A stretch of DNA of 64,000 nucleotides from Erythrobacter sp. UBA1916. Its GTDB lineage: Bacteria; Pseudomonadota; Alphaproteobacteria; Sphingomonadales; Sphingomonadaceae. The notes beneath the pieces were generated by a model that did not search any database, had not been told where the DNA came from, and was given only the letters and a program-made list of their open reading frames with translations. A program made the position numbers and the translations under genes. Shown piece after piece: positions 34,124 to 43,838 of the stretch; positions within the stretch are counted from its first letter, which is position 1; every line of letters starts with the position of its first letter. Location: positions 46,918-110,917 of the forward strand of contig DDFY01000025.1 in NCBI GenBank assembly GCA_002337385.1. Direction: 5' to 3'.

Positions 34124-34459
34124 TCAGCGCTGTTCGCGCAGCACGCGGCCGGTGCGCGGGTCGGCATCGACGAACAGCAAACGCCCGTCCTTGATAAATT
34201 TCAGCCGATAGATCGAGGCAACGCCATCGTACTCGAAGGTAAGGTATTCGAAGCCTTGCCGTTCGTAACGCGGCACGATGCGCTGCTCGATGGAGCGGAT
34301 TGGCAGATTGCGCCCCGCCTGCATCTCCGCCCGCGCGCTCGCCTGGTCGTCAGCCTGCAAACGCGAGGGCGTCGGTTGCGCAGCGGCAGGCACCGTCAGC
34401 GCAAGCACCGAAGCGGCGGCCAAACCAGTAATGCGGGAGGCGAAAGCGGTCATCATCAC
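34124..34459 (-). CDS. Periplasmic PepSY-domain protein
   Basis: This is a 111-residue secreted protein. The signal peptide ends at about residue 27 (VPAAAQ). The mature part holds one PepSY-like unit: IRSIEQRIVPRYERQGFEYLTFEYDG, then YRLKFIKDGRLLFVDADPRTGRVL. PepSY domains are thought to bind peptides or modulate proteases and, in some cases, sensor kinases. Being 85 bases upstream of the PhoP/PhoQ-like genes on the same strand, it is likely a co-regulated accessory of that system; this is an inference. Confidence 0.88.
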   Translation of the reverse strand: MMMTAFASRITGLAAASVLALTVPAAAQPTPSRLQADDQASARAEMQAGRNLPIRSIEQRIVPRYERQGFEYLTFEYDGVASIYRLKFIKDGRLLFVDADPRTGRVLREQR

Positions 34460-34535
34460 CTGTTCTGCCTAAGTCCGTGGCATTGAACAAGGTGTGAATA
34501 CCCCGCTTCGCCTACCGCAAGCATTGCCTCCACCA

Positions 34536-35273
34536 CTATTGCTCAAGCGCGTACTTCACGGTCAGCGTGATCTGTGTCGCCACTTGGCCGGGACGTGTGG
34601 GGGTCGCAGGAGCCGGCGCCGAGCTGAGCGCCTCATTGGCAACACGGTTGAACATCGGGGTCGCATAGTTGAGCGATTCTTCCACCGACAACAACCGCGC
34701 CGAACCGAAGCCGGCCATGCGGGCATAGTCCTCGGCCTGCTGGCGCGCCTTGGCGAAGGCAGCCTCGCGGGCCTGCTGCTTGGCGCTGGAATCGTCGACG
34801 ATGGCCCAGGTCGGTCCGTTGAGGTTGGTCGCGCCCGCGGCCACCAGCGCATCGAGCACCGGGCCGATCCGGTCGAGATCGCGCAGTTCGAGCGTGACCG
34901 TGTTGGTCGCCTCATAGCCGGTGAACTGCGGCGGCTGATTGTTGCGATAGTCGTACTGCGGGTTGAGCGTGATGCCGCTGGTCTGGACCCGGTTTTCGGG
35001 CACGCCAAGGCTGGTAACCTGCGCCAGCACGCGGTCCATCTGTGTCGCATTGGCCTGCATTGCGGCAACAGCCGTCGCGCCGCGAGTGGTGACACCGGCG
35101 TTGATCGTAGCCTTGTCAGGATCGGACAGCACCTGCTGGCTCACCTGCAATTCGACCACCGGGCCAGTCGTTTCGATGGTTACGTCAGCAGCCGCAACAG
35201 GCGCCGCGCCGAGCGGCACCATCGCGACCAGCGTGGCGGATGCGGCAAGAGCGGCGAAGGAAAGACGGGACAT
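34536..35273 (-). CDS. SIMPL domain protein (DUF541), periplasmic
   Basis: This 245-residue protein has a signal peptide (ending near APVAAA, residue 28) and a SIMPL/BON-like fold. The pattern includes VSQQVLSDPDKATINAGVTTRG, LGVPENRVQTSGITLNPQYDY, the TVTLELRDLDRIGPVLDALVAAG segment and KARQQAEDYARMAGFGSARLLSVEE. The family has roles in stress response and outer-membrane integrity, without defined chemistry. Single gene, with its own promoter space upstream towards uup. Confidence 0.93.
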   Translation of the reverse strand: MSRLSFAALAASATLVAMVPLGAAPVAAADVTIETTGPVVELQVSQQVLSDPDKATINAGVTTRGATAVAAMQANATQMDRVLAQVTSLGVPENRVQTSGITLNPQYDYRNNQPPQFTGYEATNTVTLELRDLDRIGPVLDALVAAGATNLNGPTWAIVDDSSAKQQAREAAFAKARQQAEDYARMAGFGSARLLSVEESLNYATPMFNRVANEALSSAPAPATPTRPGQVATQITLTVKYALEQ

Positions 35274-35384
35274 GTAATAACTCCAAAAATGAATGAACGG
35301 CTATTTCCGCGACAGCCGATTTCCGCTTCCTGAACGCGCAGCATGCTTGTCAGGTCCCCGCCGTCTCACTAGGTCGCGCCGATC

Positions 35385-37196
<1,812 letters not shown>

Positions 37197-37283
37197 AGGT
37201 TCGCCCAGCAAGAAGTTTATGCTTACCTGCTATTAACCAACTATCGACACCCTGCCTCCACCAACTTGCGGTTTAACGAGGCA

Positions 37284-38225
37284 ATGGGCTCAAACTCTTC
37301 TTCTGCGGCACTGTGTTCCGAGGCCGCCTTTGGCAGTCTCTCGAGCATGGGCGGGCGCAAGCTCAAGAAGAAGCCCGTGCTCGTTGTCGATCCCGAAGAA
37401 CTGGCGCAGGCGCACCAAGCCTTCCAGCAGGGTGCTGCCGAGCAACTGGGCGACTATGAGCCCGAACAGCGTCCGCGCCCGAGCGTGAGCCTGTTCGGCC
37501 TTGCCCCCATGTCGGAAGACGATGAGGCGGACCTCGCCGCGCCGCCGCCATTCCCGCTCAACGACGATGACGAAGAGGAATTCGAGGAAGCCGAAGCGCC
37601 CGCACCCGAAAAGGTGCTGTCGCTGACCCGTCCGAGCCAGCCCAAGGCACCGCACGCCAGCATTTTTGGCACCCTGCCCGATGCGCCAGTACAGGCGGCG
37701 AGCGAGCCCTTGCCCGAGCACAAATCGTTGCCCGAGAGCGAACCTCTGTACGATCCCGCAGCCCACACGCCCAAGCGGGTTGAGCATCCCGCACCGCCGC
37801 CCATGCCGGCGAGCGAAGTCCCCGCGCCCCCTCGGCGTCCGGTTCGCAACTACGACGAGATCACCTCCGCCTTCTCGCACCGCGATGCGATGCCGATGGC
37901 GCCTGTGCAGCCCGCGCGCCCCGAACAGCCAATCGCGCCGCCCAGCGCCGACCTCCAGCCCGATCCCTTTGCCATTCCCGAAATGGCAACCGAGCCAGAA
38001 CTCGACGATGCAGTCGCCTCGGTCACCCTGTTCGAAGAGGACGAGGTTGCATATGCCCCGCCCCGCCCTGCGCCAAAGCCGCTCGCTCCGATGCCCAGCG
38101 AGCAGAACAGCCTGCGCGCGCGCCTGATGCGCGAAGATGTGAGCATGGCGAAACCGAAAGCGTCGCTCTGGCAGCAGTTCGTCGGGCTGATTCAGCGCTG
38201 GTACTGGGCGCTCACCGGCCGCTGA
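37284..38225 (+). CDS. Proline/acid-rich protein of unknown function
   Basis: This protein has about 313 residues. The N-terminal part has a basic GGRKLKKKPVLVVDPEELAQAHQAF segment. A long disordered region is rich in proline, alanine, glutamate and aspartate (about residues 50-285). The C-terminus ends in a tryptophan/aromatic helix SLWQQFVGLIQRWYWALTGR that could dock on a membrane or partner. No enzymatic domain is recognised. The start could also be an ATG at 37347 or a TTG at 37266; no strong ribosome-binding site decides. Tandem motifs such as the spaced SLFG/SIFG are interesting but short. Confidence 0.65.
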   Translation: MGSNSSSAALCSEAAFGSLSSMGGRKLKKKPVLVVDPEELAQAHQAFQQGAAEQLGDYEPEQRPRPSVSLFGLAPMSEDDEADLAAPPPFPLNDDDEEEFEEAEAPAPEKVLSLTRPSQPKAPHASIFGTLPDAPVQAASEPLPEHKSLPESEPLYDPAAHTPKRVEHPAPPPMPASEVPAPPRRPVRNYDEITSAFSHRDAMPMAPVQPARPEQPIAPPSADLQPDPFAIPEMATEPELDDAVASVTLFEEDEVAYAPPRPAPKPLAPMPSEQNSLRARLMREDVSMAKPKASLWQQFVGLIQRWYWALTGR

Positions 38226-38228
38226 GGT

Positions 38229-38717
38229 TCAGTGCAGGCGGTAGAAGTCCGCCACCCGATCAAGCGCCAGCCTTAGCACGAGTTTGCCCGAACGCGCCGG
38301 CCAGGCCAGCGCCTTTTCCGCCACCGGCAAGGTTTCGCCCGCGCAAACCACCCGCCACAGCACGTCCTCCAGCCCGCGCCCCGCGGCCTTCATCGCTCCG
38401 TCGAAGCGGCGACGTGCGGATATCTGCTTTTCGGACTGTTCCAGCCCACGCTCGCCAGTCGATTTTACCCTCACCGGATCCCATCGCATCGTGATCGACG
38501 GCGCGAGTTGTGCCCGCTCATAGTCGGACCGCAGCGCCTCCCCGGCGGCGAACAGCCGGTCATCAAGATGGCCGTGAGCGTGAAGCCAGGCAAGCGGGCT
38601 TTCGGCCAGATTCACGGTGACACTGCGCCGCCTGCGCGAAATGCCGCCCCCTTTGCGGCGGCGGCTTGGTCCCTCCTCGGACAGCTCACGTTCGACCAGT
38701 TCGCGCGGCATCGGCAT
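38229..38717 (-). CDS. DUF6456 domain-containing protein
   Basis: This 162-residue basic protein has the pattern found in alphaproteobacterial DUF6456 proteins: SPLAWLHAHGHLDDRLFAAGEALRSDYERAQLAPSITMRWDPV, followed by a helical C-terminus with DVLWRVVCAGETLPVAEKALAWP. It may bind DNA, since related proteins carry a helix-turn-helix. The ATG at 38717 (MPMPREL) has GGAG seven bases upstream and leaves about 100 bases of shared promoter region with the divergent regulator gene; the longer frame to 38783 would leave nothing. Confidence 0.82.
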   Translation of the reverse strand: MPMPRELVERELSEEGPSRRRKGGGISRRRRSVTVNLAESPLAWLHAHGHLDDRLFAAGEALRSDYERAQLAPSITMRWDPVRVKSTGERGLEQSEKQISARRRFDGAMKAAGRGLEDVLWRVVCAGETLPVAEKALAWPARSGKLVLRLALDRVADFYRLH

Positions 38718-38815
38718 AGGCGTTCTCCCCATCATTGCAGTGGCCGCGACTTGCCAGCGCTGGTGCAATGTAGGAAAGAACAAAAACCCATTTGGTTATG
38801 TTGGAGCCTTCCGCG

Positions 38816-39388
38816 GTGATCAATCGCATCCGTGCCATCCGCAAGCAGAAGGGCCTGACGCTGGCCGAAGTGGCCGACGCCTGCGATCCGCCAACCACGG
38901 CGCAAACCATCGGTCGGCTTGAAACGGGCACGCGCAATCTCTCGCTGACCTGGATGAATCGTATCGCCGCAGCGCTTGGCGTTGACCCTGAAACGCTGGT
39001 CAAAGGCGAGGAGCAGGCCGCGCCGCAAGTGGTCGCCCGGCTGACCGATTCGGGCGCGGAAAGCCTTACTGCCCCGCGCGACGCTATTCTGCCCACCGAA
39101 CTGGTCGATGGCGGAGCGCTGATCTGCCTCGTCGTCGAATACAGCCAGGGCGAATATCGCAGCGGTGACCAGCTATGGCTGCGCAAGGTCGATCCCGCCG
39201 ATGTCCCCGCGCTCGTCAACCGCGACGTGCTCGCGCCACGATCCGGGGGCCGATTCGCTTTTGGACGGCTGATTGACCGCAGGGGCAGCCTCGTCGGCCT
39301 TCTGCCGCCGGGCAGCGGACAGCGGCAGATCGTGATCGATGGCCCGCCGTGGCTGGCCGTGGCCGAAATGCTGGTCCGGAAGCTGTAG
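38816..39388 (+). CDS. XRE-family regulator with S24-like C-terminal domain
   Basis: It has an N-terminal helix-turn-helix (INRIRAIRKQKGLTLAEVADAC, then TIGRLETGTRNLSLTWMNRIAAALGVDPETL) and a C-terminal region that looks like an S24/LexA-type beta fold (SGDQLWLRKVDP..., FAFGRLIDRRGSLVGLLPPG). I could not assign a self-cleaving Ala-Gly site or a Ser-Lys dyad. The GTG at 38816 has GGAG nine bases upstream and is preferred to an ATG at 38798. Divergent from DUF6456, with the glycosyltransferase gene directly downstream. Confidence 0.85.
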   Translation: MINRIRAIRKQKGLTLAEVADACDPPTTAQTIGRLETGTRNLSLTWMNRIAAALGVDPETLVKGEEQAAPQVVARLTDSGAESLTAPRDAILPTELVDGGALICLVVEYSQGEYRSGDQLWLRKVDPADVPALVNRDVLAPRSGGRFAFGRLIDRRGSLVGLLPPGSGQRQIVIDGPPWLAVAEMLVRKL

Positions 39389-39401
39389 CGGGGCCCGGAC
39401 G

Positions 39402-40586
39402 ATGAAACGCGTCCTCTCGCTGGCGACACTCTATCCCAACGCGCATGTGCCGCGCTTCGGCACCTTCGTGGCGCGGCAGATGGAAGCCCTTGCCGCACGC
39501 GGCGACTGGGACGTGACCGTCATCAACCCGATCGGGGTCCCGCCGGTGCCAATGGGGCGTTATCGCGCGCTGGCACAGGCTGCGAAGTCGGGTAACGAAG
39601 TCGGGGTCATGGTTTTCCGCCCGCGTTTCACGCTGATTCCCTCGGTCGGCGGACCGTTCAACCCGGCGATGATCGTAAGGGCTGCCTTGCCGCTGGCCCG
39701 GCGGCTCCACGCCGAGGCGCCGTTCGATCTGGTCGATGCGCAGTTCTTCTATCCCGACGGCCCTGCCGCCGCCCGGATCGCCGAGGATCTGGGCCTGCCT
39801 CTCAGCATCAAGGCGCGCGGTGCGGACATCTCGCACTGGGGGATGAAGGCCTATGCCAACCGCAAGATGCGCACTGCCGCGGAGCAGGCGACAGGGCTTC
39901 TGGCCGTCTGCGAGGCACTGGCCGACGACATGGCCGAGATCGGCCTGCCGCGCGACAAGATCACGGTTCACTACACCGGGCTCGACCGCAGCCTGTTCCG
40001 ACCGCTCGACCGGACGGAGAGCCGCGCTTTTCTCTCAAGCCACTTCGGGATTACGCTGGCGCAGGACGCCCGGCTGATCGCCTCCATCGGCGCCCTGATT
40101 CCGCGCAAGGGCCAACACTTCGTAGTCAGCGCGCTGGCGCAACTGCCGAACACCCACCTTGCGCTTGTTGGCGCGGGCCCGGATCGGGCAGCGCTGGCCG
40201 AACTGGCGAAGGAGCTGGGCCTTGAGGACCGCGTGCATTTCCTCGGCTCGATAGGACACGGCAACCTGCCTCGCGTCCTATCGGCGGCAGACGCTTCGGC
40301 GCTTCCGTCGGAAAGCGAGGGCCTCGCGAATGCATGGGTCGAATCGCTCGCTTGCGGAACCCCGCTGGTGATCACCGATGTCGGCGGCGCCCGCGAGATC
40401 CTGACCGACGATGTGACTCCGGCAGGCAGGATCGTCGCGCGCAATGCCGACGCCATTGCCGCGGCGCTGCAAAGCCTGTTCGCCGAGGCAACGCCGCCGG
40501 AAGTGGTATGCCAGAGCGCCGCCCGCTTTAGCTGGGAGGCCAACGCCGCAGCGCTGGCCGCCTATTACGAGCAGCTCATCGCCTAG
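39402..40586 (+). CDS. Glycosyltransferase family 4
   Basis: This 394-residue GT-B glycosyltransferase starts MKRVLSLATLYPNAHVPRFGTFVARQ. The N-terminal domain binds the acceptor. The C-terminal domain shows IGALIPRKGQHFVVSALAQL, then the nucleotide-sugar site SLACGTPLVITDVGGAREIL and LPSESEGLANAWVE. Acceptor and sugar are not determinable. It is 13 bases after the regulator and its stop overlaps the secF stop by two bases on the opposite strand. An exopolysaccharide or sphingolipid glycosyl role is possible but unproven. Confidence 0.9.
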   Translation: MKRVLSLATLYPNAHVPRFGTFVARQMEALAARGDWDVTVINPIGVPPVPMGRYRALAQAAKSGNEVGVMVFRPRFTLIPSVGGPFNPAMIVRAALPLARRLHAEAPFDLVDAQFFYPDGPAAARIAEDLGLPLSIKARGADISHWGMKAYANRKMRTAAEQATGLLAVCEALADDMAEIGLPRDKITVHYTGLDRSLFRPLDRTESRAFLSSHFGITLAQDARLIASIGALIPRKGQHFVVSALAQLPNTHLALVGAGPDRAALAELAKELGLEDRVHFLGSIGHGNLPRVLSAADASALPSESEGLANAWVESLACGTPLVITDVGGAREILTDDVTPAGRIVARNADAIAAALQSLFAEATPPEVVCQSAARFSWEANAAALAAYYEQLIA

Positions 40587-41563
40587 ACTTCGCCGCGCGC
40601 CTTGCGTTCCTGCCGGTCAGCCACGGTCTCGGTCGGCACGAAGCTGTCGCTGGTCACGCCGAGCCAGATCAGGATCGGCGCAGCCATGTAGACCGATGAA
40701 TAGGTGCCGACGAAAATACCCAGCGTAATCGCCGCAACGAGGCCGAAAAGGCTCGCCGGGCCGAAGAACAGCAACGGGATAAGCGCCACCAGCAGCGTCA
40801 GCGAGGTCATCACCGTACGCGCCAGTGTCTCGTTGACCGAAAGGTCGAGCAGCTCGGGCACCGGCATCTTGCGATACTTCTTCAGGTTCTCGCGGATGCG
40901 GTCATAGACCACGATCGTGTCGTTCAGCGAATAGCCGATGATGGCGAGGATCGCGGCGATGATCTGGAGCGAGAACTCCATCTGCAACAGCGCAAACATG
41001 CCCAGGGTCAGCGAAACGTCGTGGAACAGCGCGAACAGCGCGCCCACGCCGAACTGCCACTCGAACCGGATCCAGATGTAGATCGAGATCGCAATCATCG
41101 CGAACAGCAATGCATAGAGCGCGGTATCGCGGAATTCTCCGGAGACCTTGCCCGAAACCGAATCGACGCCGTCAATCACCACGTCCGGATGACTTGCGCG
41201 CATCGCGCTGGTGATCTCTTCGGACATGCGGTTGGCATAGCCGGGGTCGCCCTCGGCATCGGCGGGCAAGCGGACGCGGATCGACACTTGATTGGGCTCG
41301 CCGAAGCGCTGGATTGTGGGGTTCTCCACATCCGGCAAGGCGCTGATCGTATCGCGCAGCTCCGCGATCGGTGCCTCGGCCTCGCCTGCGAAGGTGGCAC
41401 GGATTTCCTGCCCACCAGCGAAGTCGACGCCGTAGTTGAGGCCCTTGGTGAGCACGAGCCCCCAGCTTGCCGCAATGATCAGGCACGACACGATATAGAA
41501 GGGCAAGCGCCACTTCAGGAAGTGAATGTTGGTGTCTTCGGGGACGAGTTTCAGAAGGCGCAT
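40583..41563 (-). CDS. secF: Protein translocase subunit SecF
   Basis: SecF works with SecD and YajC as the proton-driven accessory of SecYEG. The ATG at 41563 (MRLLKLVPEDTNIHFLKWR) has GGGGAGAGA upstream and gives 326 residues. There are six transmembrane helices, the large periplasmic domain, the FAGGQEIR segment and the RND-type GYSLNDTIVVYDRIREN motif. Twelve bases after secD. Confidence 0.97.
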   Translation of the reverse strand: MRLLKLVPEDTNIHFLKWRLPFYIVSCLIIAASWGLVLTKGLNYGVDFAGGQEIRATFAGEAEAPIAELRDTISALPDVENPTIQRFGEPNQVSIRVRLPADAEGDPGYANRMSEEITSAMRASHPDVVIDGVDSVSGKVSGEFRDTALYALLFAMIAISIYIWIRFEWQFGVGALFALFHDVSLTLGMFALLQMEFSLQIIAAILAIIGYSLNDTIVVYDRIRENLKKYRKMPVPELLDLSVNETLARTVMTSLTLLVALIPLLFFGPASLFGLVAAITLGIFVGTYSSVYMAAPILIWLGVTSDSFVPTETVADRQERKARGEV

Positions 41564-41574
41564 TGTCTCTCCCC

Positions 41575-43170
41575 TCAAATGTGGATTTCGGAAGGCTTGC
41601 GGCGCAGCCAGCCAGCCACCCACATCCGGGTGAACGTCACGGCCGTGAACACGCTGGTGAACAGGCCGATGATAAGAACCACGGCAAAGCCGCGCACCGG
41701 GCCGGAGCCAAAGGCGAACAGCAGGACGCCAGCAATGAAGTTGGTCGCGTTGGCGTCATAGATGGCGCGGCTTGCTTCGCGGTAGCCGGTCTCAACCGCG
41801 CTGAACACGCGTCGGCCACGTTTACGCTCCTCGCGGATGCGTTCGTTGATCAGCACGTTGGCATCCACCGCCGCGCCGATTGTGAGCACGAAACCGGCAA
41901 TACCGGGCAAGGTCAGCGTGGTGTTCATCACCGCCATGATCCCCAGGATCATCAGCACGTTCATCACCAGCGCAGCCGTGGCGTAAAGCCCGAAACGGCC
42001 ATAGGTGAAAACCATAAGCAGGATGACCAGCAACGAGCCGATGCCCATGGCCACCATGCCCCGCTTGATCGAATCGGCCCCCAGATCGGGCCCAACCGTC
42101 CGCTCCTCCACCACCGCAAGATCGACCGGCAACGCGCCTGAACGCAGCTGAATCGCCAGCTGGTTGGCGCTGTCGGCGGTAAAGCCGCCGGAAATGCGCG
42201 CCGAACCGCCAATGATCGGCTCGTTGATGTTGGGAGCGGAAAGCACCTCGTCATCGAGGATGATGGCAAAGGGCCGGTTCACATTCTCGCTGGTCAGCTT
42301 GGCGAAACGGGCGCCGCCGGTCGGGTCGAACTGAATCGTGACCACGTTCTCGTTGGTCTGCGGATCAACCGTTCCCTGTGCGCCGGTCAGCGTATCGCCG
42401 CGGATACCACCGAGGCGGCGGACCGCGATCCGCCGACCTTCATAGTCGCTACCCGGAGCGCCTTCGAGGATTTCGCTGCCCGGAGGGGCAATGCCCTGTT
42501 CGATATCCGAGGGCAGCGCATTGGTGTCGACCAGCTTGAATTCGAGATTGGCGGTTTGGCCAAGCAGTTCCTTCAGCGCAGCGGGATCTTCCAGACCCGG
42601 CACCTGCACCACGATGCGGTTATCGCCCTGGCGGATGATGGTCGGCTCACGCGTGCCGAGCGCGTCGATACGGCGGCGTACCACTTCGGTGGCCGAATCC
42701 ATCGCGTTGCTGACGGCCTCCTGGAGGCCCTGCTCGGTTGGCGTGAGGATGAAACGGTTGCCATCGTTAACGGCAAGGTCCCATTCGCGAGTGAGGCCCG
42801 AGCCATTGATAAGCGGCAGCAGTTCCTCGCGCGCGGCATCAACCTGCGAGGCGTCCTCAAGCATGAACGAGAGGCGGCCATTGGCCGTGGAGATATCGCC
42901 GATGCGGATACGTGGCTCGGCATCGCGCAGCGTTGAGCGAACCGATTCTTCCAGCGTTTCCAAACGTTGTGCGGCCACCTGCGAAGCTTGCGCCTCAAGC
43001 AGGATGTGGCTGCCGCCGGCAAGGTCGAGGCCGAGGTTGACCTCGGGGTCGGGCAAGGCAGACGGCCAGCGCACGCCCGAGAGCGAAGCGATCGAGGGCA
43101 TCGCGGCCAGCATCACCGCAATGGCAATGCCCCACAACCAAATACGCTTCCAAAGCGGAAAATCGAGCAT
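41575..43170 (-). CDS. secD: Protein translocase subunit SecD
   Basis: This is a 531-residue RND-family protein. The N-terminal helix is followed by the P1 periplasmic region (LGLDLAGGSHILLEAQ is the family hallmark) and five further helices. The TIGAAVDANVLINERIREE motif carries the residues for proton conduction. Second gene of yajC-secD-secF. Confidence 0.98.
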   Translation of the reverse strand: MLDFPLWKRIWLWGIAIAVMLAAMPSIASLSGVRWPSALPDPEVNLGLDLAGGSHILLEAQASQVAAQRLETLEESVRSTLRDAEPRIRIGDISTANGRLSFMLEDASQVDAAREELLPLINGSGLTREWDLAVNDGNRFILTPTEQGLQEAVSNAMDSATEVVRRRIDALGTREPTIIRQGDNRIVVQVPGLEDPAALKELLGQTANLEFKLVDTNALPSDIEQGIAPPGSEILEGAPGSDYEGRRIAVRRLGGIRGDTLTGAQGTVDPQTNENVVTIQFDPTGGARFAKLTSENVNRPFAIILDDEVLSAPNINEPIIGGSARISGGFTADSANQLAIQLRSGALPVDLAVVEERTVGPDLGADSIKRGMVAMGIGSLLVILLMVFTYGRFGLYATAALVMNVLMILGIMAVMNTTLTLPGIAGFVLTIGAAVDANVLINERIREERKRGRRVFSAVETGYREASRAIYDANATNFIAGVLLFAFGSGPVRGFAVVLIIGLFTSVFTAVTFTRMWVAGWLRRKPSEIHI

Positions 43171-43190
43171 GGCTTATCCGACCCGTTGCA

Positions 43191-43511
43191 TCAGTCGTTG
43201 GCAGGCTTGCCACCGGGCGGAACAATGTCGCCCAGCGTGCTTTTGACGACCTTGATCTTCACGCCCTGCGCAATTTCGAGATCGACATAGTCGTCGTCCA
43301 CCCGCACGATCTTGCCGATCACACCGCCAGCAGTAACGACCTGGTCGTTCTTCTTCACCCCGGCGATCTTGGCGGCATGGTCCTTCTGCCGCTTCATCTG
43401 CGGACGGAAGATCAGGAACCAGAAGATCACGATCATGCCAACGATAGGCAGGAACTGCACCCAACCGGGAGGCGACGAACCGGCGGCGCCGGCGGCAAGA
43501 ATATCAAGCAT
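43191..43511 (-). CDS. yajC: Preprotein translocase subunit YajC
   Basis: This 107-residue protein has one transmembrane helix near the N-terminus (FLPIVGMIVIFWFLIFRP) and the cytoplasmic beta domain (DQVVTAGGVIGKIVRVDDDYVDLEIAQGVKIKVVKS). The ATG at 43511 (MLDILAAGAAG) is the family start. First gene of the yajC-secD-secF operon. The 220 bases upstream, up to tRNA-Pro, hold no gene. Confidence 0.97.
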   Translation of the reverse strand: MLDILAAGAAGSSPPGWVQFLPIVGMIVIFWFLIFRPQMKRQKDHAAKIAGVKKNDQVVTAGGVIGKIVRVDDDYVDLEIAQGVKIKVVKSTLGDIVPPGGKPAND

Positions 43512-43735
43512 AGGATCGGCCCAATGACAGCACGAATGAACAGATTGGCGCAGGGAAAGGTAAGATCGCCCGGCCAAGGCGCAAGCAACAACACCCTCCC
43601 CGGTGCGTGGCAGCCGCGCCTAGCAGCAATGCCGAGGGCTGGCAATCAGCCCAAATTCGGCGAACTGCACAGAATGCGAATCCAGCCGCTTGCCATGCGC
43701 CGGAGGCTTGCCTATAGGCCCGCTTCCACTGGTAA

Positions 43736-43812
43736 CGGGACGTAGCGCAGTCTGGTAGCGCACCATACTGGGGGTGTGGGGGTCGCTGGTTCGAATCCAG
43801 TCGTCCCGACCA
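43736..43812 (+). tRNA. tRNA-Pro (GGG)
   Basis: The acceptor CGGGACG pairs with CGTCCCG, the D arm is GCGC...GCGC, anticodon stem CCATA/TGTGG (one T-G pair) encloses loop CTGGGGG with anticodon GGG, and the T arm is CTGG TTCGAAT CCAG. CCA is encoded. Confidence 0.97.
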
Positions 43813-43838
43813 GTGGAAAATCCCCCTAGATTGCCCTG

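Noticed and set aside
38690..38702. Possible LexA box near the DUF6456 gene
   Set aside because: GTTC halves are separated by 5 bases rather than 7, and the site lies within the DUF6456 coding start.
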